6,301 bases of DNA from Elusimicrobiota bacterium (GTDB lineage Bacteria; Elusimicrobiota; Elusimicrobia; UBA1565; UBA9628), in contig JAGWMT010000189.1 of assembly GCA_028871595.1 (NCBI GenBank), positions 1-6,301 of the forward strand, given 5' to 3'. The position numbers and the translations under genes were made by a program. Below are positions 1-5,285 of the stretch, in pieces (the stretch's first letter is position 1; the number at the start of each line of letters is the position of its first letter). The notes under the pieces were generated by a model. It worked only from the letters and a program-made list of their open reading frames with translations, did no database searches and had not been told where the DNA came from.

Positions 1-47
1 GGGCGCGCCGGGGCCCCGCACACCGGACAGGGCTTGCCGTCGGTCAT
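1..47 (-). CDS. Partial CDS: start of a protein with an N-terminal CPVC motif (runs off the window)
   Basis: Only the first 15 codons are visible, reading MTDGKPCPVCGAPAR. The ATG occupies 47-45 and shares ATGA with the stop codon of the upstream Spx/ArsC-family gene, a 4-base overlap typical of translationally coupled genes in one operon. The CPxCG pattern is the first half of a zinc ribbon or rubredoxin-like knuckle, as found at the N-terminus of many unrelated proteins, so no function can be named. The second Cys pair would have to lie outside the window. That this is a real start is inferred from the exact overlap and the plausible N-terminus. Confidence 0.5.
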   Translation of the reverse strand, partial: MTDGKPCPVCGAPAR

Positions 48-403
48 GCGGCGGGAAACGCCTTCGTCCACTCGTCTTCCTTGAAGCCCAGTAGGCCGCG
101 GTCTTTGAGCAGGACGAAGGGCCGCTTGACCAGCTTGCCGTGCTTGGCCAGGAGCGCCAGGGCGGACGCCTCGCTCATGGTCTTAAGCTTCTCCCCCACG
201 CCCAGCTCCCGGTACAGCAGCCCGGAGGTGTTGAACAGGCGGCGCAGGTCGCCGGCGAAGGCCAGCATGGCCTTCAGCTCGGGGACGGTCGGGGGGGTCT
301 CCACGATAGGGACGCTCCGGTACTCCACGCCGCGCGCCTCCAGGAACTTCAACGCCTTGCGGCAGGTGGAACAGCCCGCGTACTCGTAGACTTTCACGCT
401 CAT
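44..403 (-). CDS. Spx/ArsC-family (YffB-like) thioredoxin-fold protein
   Basis: This is a 119-residue protein, the usual length for the ArsC/Spx/YffB family. The N-terminus reads MSVKVYEYAGCSTCRKAL, giving the family signature CxxC (Cys11, Cys14) followed by Arg-Lys at the start of the first helix. Arg94-Pro95 in KLVKRPFVLL matches the conserved Arg and cis-Pro of the fold, and the C-terminal GFKEDEW is also typical. Members are arsenate reductases that use glutathione or thioredoxin, or RNA-polymerase-binding stress regulators (Spx, MgsR). The sequence alone does not decide between them, and no other ars genes are present. The ATG at 403-401 is preferred over upstream in-frame starts because family homology begins there and a TATAAT lies 6 bases upstream. 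The gene overlaps the next minus-strand gene by 4 bases. Cytoplasmic. Confidence 0.85.
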   Translation of the reverse strand: MSVKVYEYAGCSTCRKALKFLEARGVEYRSVPIVETPPTVPELKAMLAFAGDLRRLFNTSGLLYRELGVGEKLKTMSEASALALLAKHGKLVKRPFVLLKDRGLLGFKEDEWTKAFPAA

Positions 404-409
404 CCGGCG

Positions 410-439
410 ATTATAGCCCTCCCATCCCTCTCTAAGGAA
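410..439 (-). promoter_or_regulatory. Promoter of the Spx/ArsC-family gene, candidate leaderless start
   Basis: On the minus strand a perfect -10 box TATAAT occupies 415-410. The start codon begins only 6 bases further on, so transcription would start at or next to the A of ATG. No Shine-Dalgarno sequence fits in the gap (CGCCGG). A weak -35 candidate, TTCCTT, lies at 439-434 with an 18-base spacer. The IS target site (440-446) directly abuts this -35 candidate. Confidence 0.55.
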
Positions 440-446
440 GGGGTAG
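440..446. repeat. Left copy of candidate 7-bp target site duplication (GGGGTAG)
   Basis: GGGGTAG here recurs exactly at 2056-2062, on the other side of the IS, adjoining the terminal sequences on both flanks. This is the arrangement expected of a target duplication. The 7-mer is short and G-rich, so a chance match is possible, and the true duplication could be shorter. Confidence 0.45.
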
Positions 447-448
447 TC

Positions 449-550
449 TTTTCCAATGCAAGATGAGCCTGGAGAAACCCGTGTTTCTAACGCAAGATGA
501 GCCTGGAGAGCTGCCTGTTTCTCACGCAAGGTGAGCCTGAAGAAGGCTAC
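449..550 (+). repeat. Three tandem 34-bp units at the IS left end (probable transposase binding sites)
   Basis: Units run 449-482, 483-516 and 517-550. The core GCAAGATGAGCCTGGAGA is identical in units 1 and 2 (458-475 and 492-509); unit 3 (526-543) has two changes. Units 2 and 3 also share GTTTCT just upstream. The exact 34-base period, about three helical turns, would place bound protein on nearly the same face of DNA. A 12-base part of the core occurs once, inverted, at the right end, which ties the repeats to transposition and not to a host function. Confidence 0.8.
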
Positions 551-584
551 GTAAGGCGTCGGCGCGGCGTGGTAGCCTGGGTCC

Positions 585-1862
585 ATGATGATGACCATGG
601 ACGACACGAAGATCACGACGCTGGAGAAAATCCGGCGAGTCCTGGCCGGCGGTCGGGATATCACGTTCAAGGCGGCACGTCGAGAACAGCGCCACGCCTG
701 GATTGCGTCGGTCCTCAAGCGCTTCCGATATTTCGATCTCAAGCGCAGCGAGAAAGGCACGGTGAAAGCCTACTTGGAGCGCCTCAGCGGCCTCTCGCGC
801 GCTCAGATCACGCGTCTGTTGGCAGTCTACCTCCTGACGGGCTCGATACGACCGGCCAAGCCGCGCCGCAACCGCTTTCCCTCGACGTACACGGCCGCCG
901 ACAAGGAGCTTCTGGCGCTGACGGACAACGCTCATGGGCGCCTGTCCGGTCCCGCGACGAAGAAGATTCTCGAGCGGCAGCACGATGTCTACGGCGACAA
1001 ACGCTTCGTGCGGCTGCGAATAATTTCCGTCGCGCACATCTACAACCTGCGTCAGAGCCGCGTCTACCAGACGCACGCGCTGACGTTCTCCAAGACGCAG
1101 AGCGTTCGCGTGGCTATCGGTGTCAGGCGCAAGCCCAATCCCCGAGGGCGGCCCGGCTACCTCCGAGTGGATACGGTGCACCAGGGCGATCTCAACGGGG
1201 TCAAGGGCGTCTATCACATCAATCTTGTCGACGAGGTCACTCAGTGGGAGATCGTCGTCTGCGTCGAGGCGATTTCGGAGGCACATCTGGAGCCTGCGCT
1301 GGACGCGGCGTTGGCGATGTTCCCGTTCGAAATCCTGAACGTCCACTCGGACAACGGCGGGGAGTACATCAACGGTACGGTCTCCAAGTTGCTCAACAAG
1401 CTACTCGTCGAGCAGACGAAGTCTCGCTCGGGACGCACCAACGACAACGCGCTGGTCGAGAGCAAGAACGGCAGCGTGATTCGCAAGCACATGGGCTATT
1501 GGCACATCGAGCGCAAGCACGCGCCGGTCATCGACCAGTTTTACCGCGACCACTTCGACGTGTATTTGAACTTCCACCGGCCCTGCGCCTTCGCGACGGT
1601 GACCGTCGACGAGAAGGGGCGACGGCGCAAGAAGTACGAGACGTACCAGACGCCTTACGAGCGGCTCAAGTCGATCAAGGGCATTGCCAAGCACCTGCGC
1701 GAGGGCGTCACCTTGCAAGTGCTGGGAAAGATCGCCGCCAAGCAATCCGACAACGACGCCGCCGCGGCGATGCAGATAGCCCGCGACCGTCTTTTCAAGA
1801 AGCTGGGCGAGTTCGGCGGCTCCACGGCAGCAGCGATTGCGGCCGCTACGCGACGGCCGTGA
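585..1862 (+). CDS. DDE transposase (retroviral-integrase-type core)
   Basis: This 425-residue protein has an N-terminal region of about 95 residues rich in basic residues and compatible with helix-turn-helix DNA binding (including LSGLSRAQITRLLAVY). An integrase-fold catalytic core follows. The acidic triad is visible as Asp196 in RVDTVHQGD, Asp256 in HSDNGGEY and Glu292 in NDNALVESKNG. D256 and E292 are separated by 35 residues, the classical DD(35)E spacing. The C-terminal part (after about residue 365) is basic and Ala-rich. It catalyses cut or copy and paste of the flanking IS by binding its ends. The start is ambiguous: in-frame ATGs lie at 585, 588, 591 and 597 with no convincing ribosome site, so the first is taken. 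No frameshift or internal stop is seen, so the enzyme is probably functional. Family resemblance to IS1202/ISNCY elements is from memory. Confidence 0.9.
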   Translation: MMMTMDDTKITTLEKIRRVLAGGRDITFKAARREQRHAWIASVLKRFRYFDLKRSEKGTVKAYLERLSGLSRAQITRLLAVYLLTGSIRPAKPRRNRFPSTYTAADKELLALTDNAHGRLSGPATKKILERQHDVYGDKRFVRLRIISVAHIYNLRQSRVYQTHALTFSKTQSVRVAIGVRRKPNPRGRPGYLRVDTVHQGDLNGVKGVYHINLVDEVTQWEIVVCVEAISEAHLEPALDAALAMFPFEILNVHSDNGGEYINGTVSKLLNKLLVEQTKSRSGRTNDNALVESKNGSVIRKHMGYWHIERKHAPVIDQFYRDHFDVYLNFHRPCAFATVTVDEKGRRRKKYETYQTPYERLKSIKGIAKHLREGVTLQVLGKIAAKQSDNDAAAAMQIARDRLFKKLGEFGGSTAAAIAAATRRP

Positions 1863-1900
1863 ATGTGAGTGGCCGCGCGTCCAAAATCCGCGGACGAGAC

Positions 1901-1942
1901 GGCAACGGCCACGGCCTACGTCTACGTCAACGTCAACGGCAT
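1901..1942 (+). repeat. Degenerate hexamer array in the IS right non-coding part
   Basis: Seven related 6-base units follow one another: GGCAAC, GGCCAC, GGCCTA, CGTCTA, CGTCAA, CGTCAA, CGGCAT. The word CAACGGCCACG occurs at 1903-1913 and again at 1959-1969. The stretch lies between the transposase stop and the right terminus. It may be simple replication slippage or additional end structure. Confidence 0.5.
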
Positions 1943-2024
1943 ATCTCTGGATCAAGCCCAACGGCCACGACAACGACGCAACAAAAGGAGAACGGACCCA
2001 AAAGCTACGCCAAACCGGCAACGG

Positions 2025-2051
2025 CTCCAGGCTCATTTACGGATTAGAAAA
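2025..2051 (-). repeat. Right terminal inverted repeat of the IS
   Basis: CTCCAGGCTCAT at 2025-2036 is the exact complement of ATGAGCCTGGAG at 463-474 and 497-508, and ATTAGAAAA at 2043-2051 matches the complement of the left outer TTTTCCAAT except for one base. Only one unit is seen here against three at the left end. Confidence 0.75.
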
Positions 2052-2055
2052 TGCT

Positions 2056-2062
2056 GGGGTAG
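2056..2062. repeat. Right copy of candidate 7-bp target site duplication (GGGGTAG)
   Basis: Exact match to 440-446. Here the 7-mer runs into GACCTAC, so the undisturbed target would have contained the near-perfect palindrome GTAGG-A-CCTAC (2059-2069). Confidence 0.45.
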
Positions 2063-2143
2063 GACCTACGGCCCAGGCCCGCTTAGACCATAATACGGGC
2101 GCGGTTGGGACCTATGCTTCCTGAGGAAAAGCCGGGCGGCCGC

Positions 2144-2155
2144 TACAATAACCTT
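2144..2155 (+). promoter_or_regulatory. -10 box of the fused protease gene, candidate leaderless start
   Basis: TACAAT at 2144-2149 is a good sigma70 -10 box and the ATG begins 6 bases later, exactly the spacing seen at the divergent Spx/ArsC-family gene. There is no Shine-Dalgarno sequence between box and start. The -35 region is poor (CTGAGG at 2121-2126 with a 17-base spacer, or TTCCTG at 2118-2123 with 20). Confidence 0.5.
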
Positions 2156-4747
2156 ATGAAACGGAACACGCGCCGGTCCCTCGGTCTCCTGTTGTGCGCC
2201 GCCCTCGTCGGCGGTTTGGTCCCCCCGGAGGCCGTCCGCGCCGCCGCGCCCGCGCTGATCAACCTGGGCGCCGAAGCTGGAACGCCCGGGGCCTCGGCCG
2301 CCGCCGCCGGCGCGGGAGCCGCGCTGACCATCGGCGCGCCGTCCGTCGCGCCCCTGCTGACGCCGAGCGCCGCCCTGAATTTCGGCGCGTTCTCCGCCGC
2401 GCCGTCCGCCGCCGTTTCGCCCGTCGCCGTATCCCCCGCCGCCGCCGTCCTGGCGCCCGCCGCTTTGACGTCCGCCGCCCCGGCCGCCGCCGCGGGTCCG
2501 TCGAACGACGCGCCGAAGACGCCGAAGGCCGCCGCCCCCGCGGGCGCGCGCTCGTGGCTGTCGCGCGCCGCCGGCCTGTTCACGCGCCGCGCCTCCCCCG
2601 ATTCCGCCGCCAAGGCGCAAAGCCCCGCCGAGGAGAAGGCCCAGGCCGACGCCGTGTTCGACGGCGCCGCCGCCAAGCCCGCCTCCGACGGCCCGGCCGT
2701 CGCCGCGCCCGCCGCGGGCAAGACCTCGCTTTCCTTCCGCCTGGGCCGCTGGGGCGCGTCGAAAGTCGAAGCCTACAAGGCGAAGCGCGCCGTGGAGCAC
2801 GACGCGTTCGGCGGTCCCAAGTCCGAGCCGATGACCTTCCTGGGCCGGGTGGGCTACGGCGTGAAATGGGGCCTGAACCTGGTGGGCATCAGCGCGCTGA
2901 TGGACTTCACGATCTCCCCGCTGCTGAGCCACATCGCCTGGCCTTTGTTCCTGTCTCCCGCCGCGCTGGGGCAGTTCGGCCGGGTGGAGATGCTGATCAA
3001 GTACGGTCCCACGCAGATCGTGGCCGCGCTGACGCACGCGCCGCTGCCGTTCCTGGGCATGGCGCTTCCGCTCTCGACGGGGATGGAAGAGTTCACCTAC
3101 CGCTTCCTGGGCTTCGGGGTGGTGTTCGCCGCGCTGGCTTTGGTCAAGCCGCTGGCGGGGCTGATCTCCAAGGGGCTGGACCAGATTCCGGACGCGTCCG
3201 GCCTGCGCTCCAAGGTGCAGGCGCTGCTGGTCAACGGCGGCGGGCTGATCTCCTACTTCGCCTTCCCCATCGCGGCGCTGCGCTCGTCCTACCACTTCGC
3301 GATCGCGCACTTCGCCACGTGGGGCGTGGATCCGTCCATCTTCGCGCTGAACATGGTGGCCGGCTACTTCCTGGCCCGGGCGGCGTACAAGACGCGCGGT
3401 CTGACGGCGCCGTTCGTGGCGCACCTGGTCTTCAACGCGGCCATGCTGGGCTCGGCGATCCTGGGAGTGACGTTCGGCTGGCCGACGGCGGCGTTGGTGT
3501 ACACGGCGCTTTCCTCCGTCATCGGGATCGGGGCGCTGTGGTACAACTGGCGCTCGGCGCGCAAGGAGCGCGCGTTCAATCTGAAAAGCCTGGCCGGCGG
3601 GGCGAAGGCCCTGATGGTGGCGGGGCTGATCTCGGTCTCCATGCTGGGCGGGCTGTCCTCGGTCCATCACGACGGGATGTCTCCGGCCAGCTCGGTCACG
3701 ATGGCGCAAACCGCGACGGCTCCGACTAAGACCGCCGACACGACGGCCGTTCCGGCTCCGGCCGCGGCGGCCGACACGGCGCCGCAGATCGAGTCGCAGC
3801 AGGACATGATCGCGCGGGTGAAGCCGTCGGTGGTGAAGATCGTGGTCCAAATGGAAGGGGGCTACGCGATCGGCTCCGGGACGATCGTGACGCCGGACGG
3901 GCGCATCGTGACCAACGCGCACGTGGTGGGCGTGAAGCAGGCGGGCGATATCGTGGAAGTGGAGCTGATCGACGGGCACAAGGTCCCGGCGAAGATCCTG
4001 GCGGTGAACCACGACCGCGACCAGGCGTATCTGCAGCTGCCGCGGATGGTCAACAAGGACACCGGCGCGCCGATGGCGTGGCCGTTCTCCAAGTTCGCCA
4101 CGACGGCGCCGCGCGAAGGCGACGAGGTCTTCGCGATGGGCCATCCTCTGGGCCTGCCGTTCACGGTCACGAAGGGCATCGTCAGCGGTTTGGGCTCCCG
4201 GGCGAACATGTACGTGCAGTATCTGCAGACGGACGCGTCCATCACGCACGGCAACTCGGGCGGTCCGCTCTTCAACGCGCGCGGGGAGATCGTGGGGATG
4301 AACACGATGGGACCGGAGAACGCGGGGAGCATCGGCTTCAGCATCACGGCGCCCAGCATCGTGCGGGGCCTGATCCAGTACGACCAGGTGGGCAACATCA
4401 ACACGGCGGCGCTGGGGATCATCACGGACCTGTCCAACCCGCAGCAGCCGGAGCAGGGGGTGGCGGTGGAGTTCGTCCGCCCCGGCTCCGCGGCGGCGAA
4501 GGCCGGCATCGTCCCGGGAGACGTGATCGTGGGCGCGGGCGGGGAGATGATCCAGGCGCAGGGCGGGCGGCAGTCCGTCCACGACCTGTCGGCGCTCCTG
4601 GCGCAGGCCAAGCCGGGCGACACGGTCGAGGTGGCGGTGCTGCACGGCGACGCGGTGAAGGTGGTGAAGGTCAAGCTGGACGGCAAGAAGACGTCCGAGG
4701 AGACCTCCGCGGCGCACGGGTTCGACGGGGAAGACGGGCCTCCGTAA
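2156..4747 (+). CDS. Exported fusion protease: CPBP intramembrane protease + HtrA-like serine protease + PDZ
   Basis: This protein has 863 residues. Residues 1-29 look like a Sec signal (MKRNTRR, then a hydrophobic core, then AVRA-AAP). Residues 30 to about 190 are Ala/Pro/Ser-rich and probably disordered. From about 226 to 505 lies a multi-helix membrane region holding all three CPBP (Abi/Rce1-like) motifs: Glu311-Glu312 with Arg316 (EEFTYR), Phe381 with His385 (HFAIAH), and His423 with Asn427 (HLVFN). After a TM helix (about 485-503) and a Thr/Pro/Ala linker, an HtrA/DegP-type domain starts near 545 with His589 (TNAHVV), probable Asp622 (DRDQAYL) and Ser701 (HGNSGGPLF). A PDZ domain spans about 752-845. 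The HtrA part should face the periplasm and degrade or cut misfolded envelope proteins; PDZ would bind C-termini. CPBP enzymes cleave within or near membranes. The ATG at 2156 is chosen for its signal peptide and the -10 box 6 bases before it; an in-frame TTG at 2105 gives an implausible N-terminus. Substrate unknown. Confidence 0.88.
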   Translation: MKRNTRRSLGLLLCAALVGGLVPPEAVRAAAPALINLGAEAGTPGASAAAAGAGAALTIGAPSVAPLLTPSAALNFGAFSAAPSAAVSPVAVSPAAAVLAPAALTSAAPAAAAGPSNDAPKTPKAAAPAGARSWLSRAAGLFTRRASPDSAAKAQSPAEEKAQADAVFDGAAAKPASDGPAVAAPAAGKTSLSFRLGRWGASKVEAYKAKRAVEHDAFGGPKSEPMTFLGRVGYGVKWGLNLVGISALMDFTISPLLSHIAWPLFLSPAALGQFGRVEMLIKYGPTQIVAALTHAPLPFLGMALPLSTGMEEFTYRFLGFGVVFAALALVKPLAGLISKGLDQIPDASGLRSKVQALLVNGGGLISYFAFPIAALRSSYHFAIAHFATWGVDPSIFALNMVAGYFLARAAYKTRGLTAPFVAHLVFNAAMLGSAILGVTFGWPTAALVYTALSSVIGIGALWYNWRSARKERAFNLKSLAGGAKALMVAGLISVSMLGGLSSVHHDGMSPASSVTMAQTATAPTKTADTTAVPAPAAAADTAPQIESQQDMIARVKPSVVKIVVQMEGGYAIGSGTIVTPDGRIVTNAHVVGVKQAGDIVEVELIDGHKVPAKILAVNHDRDQAYLQLPRMVNKDTGAPMAWPFSKFATTAPREGDEVFAMGHPLGLPFTVTKGIVSGLGSRANMYVQYLQTDASITHGNSGGPLFNARGEIVGMNTMGPENAGSIGFSITAPSIVRGLIQYDQVGNINTAALGIITDLSNPQQPEQGVAVEFVRPGSAAAKAGIVPGDVIVGAGGEMIQAQGGRQSVHDLSALLAQAKPGDTVEVAVLHGDAVKVVKVKLDGKKTSEETSAAHGFDGEDGPP

Positions 4748-4933
4748 GACGCGAGATTCGGCGACGGCGCGATCAATTCGGGGCCATTGCCTGTCGTTCC
4801 TGAAGCACAAGGACCGATGGGTTCGAGGCGCCGCAGCCATTTCACTGGTCCATCTGGCGCGAATTCAAGGCTCAAGACGCGCTTGACGATATCCGGACTC
4901 ACGTCGGCAACCGGTAGACGCCCGAAACAGCGA
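4748..4933. other. Gap after the protease gene, no supported gene
   Basis: I see no clear terminator or promoter. Composition is lower in GC than the protease gene. The minus strand stays open across it with unusually protein-like content (for example VKRVLSLEF and VKWLRRLEPIG around 4890-4800), and the plus strand is open too from 4787. No start or ribosome site supports a gene, so it may be a gene remnant or a dispersed repeat. Confidence 0.4.
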
Positions 4934-5149
4934 ATGAACGACGAATTCAAATGGGCGTGCTGCTTCTGCGGCAAAGAGATTTTGAAGACCAAGTTCGATC
5001 CGGGCTCATTGTCATACACCCCCGCCTATGAAGCGCGCGGCGAAAAGACGCAGCAAGGCCTCTATTGCCACGCCAAATGCCTTGAAGCCCGGCTCCATCC
5101 TTCCGTGAAGCTCTACGCCCTCGACTTGATGAAGGATTCGGACAGCTGA
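4934..5149 (+). CDS. Small Cys-rich protein, putative zinc-binding, function unknown
   Basis: The product has 71 residues. Two metal-ligand-like clusters are visible: CCFCGKEI near residues 9-12 and CHAKCLEARLHP near residues 45-49, together a CxxC...CHxxC arrangement that suggests one structural zinc site. The segment between them (FDPGSLSYTP) and the LHP after the second cluster resemble small uncharacterised bacterial proteins I have seen, but I cannot name a family or function. There is no signal peptide or membrane segment. The ATG at 4934 is chosen because recognisable content starts there. No good Shine-Dalgarno sequence precedes it, and the frame is open upstream to 4787. GC content is clearly lower than in the protease gene. 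A strong terminator follows 16 bases after the stop, so it is transcribed separately from mazEF. Confidence 0.65.
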   Translation: MNDEFKWACCFCGKEILKTKFDPGSLSYTPAYEARGEKTQQGLYCHAKCLEARLHPSVKLYALDLMKDSDS

Positions 5150-5165
5150 ATTTGCGCGCCGGCAT

Positions 5166-5198
5166 CCTTTCGCGGCCTCCGGGCGAAGGGAACTTTTT
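5166..5198 (+). terminator. Rho-independent terminator after the small Cys-rich gene
   Basis: CCTTTCGC (5166-5173) pairs with GCGAAGGG (5183-5190), an 8-bp stem with one G-T wobble around a 9-base loop. AAC and then five T (5194-5198) follow. Its place between two plus-strand genes fits. Confidence 0.65.
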
Positions 5199-5222
5199 CG
5201 GGCCCACAATCGTATGCATAGA

Positions 5223-5238
5223 GCCCCTTGACGGGGGC
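5223..5238. promoter_or_regulatory. Inverted repeat around the mazEF -35 box, candidate operator
   Basis: GCCCC (5223-5227) and GGGGC (5234-5238) form perfect 5-bp arms. The six bases between them are exactly the -35 hexamer TTGACG. A protein bound here would block RNA polymerase. A second, weaker symmetry (GTATACT and TAGATAC, 5249-5267) lies over and after the -10 box and resembles known MazE-type operator sequence more closely. Confidence 0.35.
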
Positions 5239-5255
5239 ATTCAATCATGTATACT
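5228..5255 (+). promoter_or_regulatory. Sigma70-type promoter of mazEF
   Basis: TTGACG (5228-5233) and TATACT (5250-5255) are separated by 16 bases. Each differs from consensus by one base. The start codon of mazE is 30 bases after the -10 box, leaving room for a conventional leader with a GAGGG ribosome site at 5274-5278. Confidence 0.7.
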
Positions 5256-5285
5256 CATTGTAGATACGTTTTTGAGGGTGCCGAT

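Larger units (their letters stand above)
447..2055 (+). mobile_element. Insertion sequence with DD(35)E transposase, possibly IS1202/ISNCY-like
   Basis: About 1.6 kb bounded by an imperfect inverted repeat. The left terminus (from 449: TTTTCCAAT, then ATGAGCCTGGAG) matches the complement of the right terminus (2051 back to 2025: TTTTCTAAT, then ATGAGCCTGGAG), with a divergent 5-6-base segment between the two blocks. One transposase gene fills most of it. The left end carries three 34-bp units and the right end one inverted copy. GGGGTAG flanks both sides. The outermost few bases are uncertain by 2-4 positions because the bases between the inverted repeats and the flanking 7-mer are not symmetrical. 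The family name rests on overall transposase resemblance only. The element looks intact. The 193 bases after the transposase stop hold no gene I can support, only a degenerate hexamer array and the right terminus. Confidence 0.8.

Noticed and set aside
449..550. Three regularly spaced repeats as a short CRISPR array
   Set aside because: The conserved core is only 18 bases with about 16 bases between copies, part of those gaps is also conserved, an inverted copy lies at the other IS end, and no cas genes are present.
404..760. N-terminal extension of the Spx/ArsC-family protein to 238 residues
   Set aside because: The extra 119 residues have no family similarity, cross the IS terminus and transposase start, and lie upstream of a TATAAT placed just before the internal ATG.
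1946..1956. CTCTGGATCAA as a second inverted binding site at the IS right end
   Set aside because: Too few matches to the core CTCCAGGCTCAT and not at a 34-base spacing from the real right repeat.
497..2047. A 516-codon plus-strand frame overlapping the transposase
   Set aside because: Arg/Gln/Ala-rich shadow frame without motifs; it starts inside the IS terminal repeats, and the transposase frame has the full DD(35)E set.
2089..2094. CATAAT as an alternative -10 box for the protease gene
   Set aside because: No -35 partner at proper distance and 61 bases from the start codon; the TACAAT at 2144 is better placed. It cannot be excluded as a second promoter.
2066..4840. A 924-codon open frame on the minus strand opposite the protease gene
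   Set aside because: It is dominated by Arg, His, Gly and Asp, as expected for the shadow of a GC-rich gene, and the plus strand carries complete catalytic motifs and a signal peptide.
4787..4933. Upstream extension of the small Cys-rich protein by 49 codons
   Set aside because: The extension is Arg/Ser/Thr-rich with no ribosome site, and recognisable content begins at the ATG at 4934.
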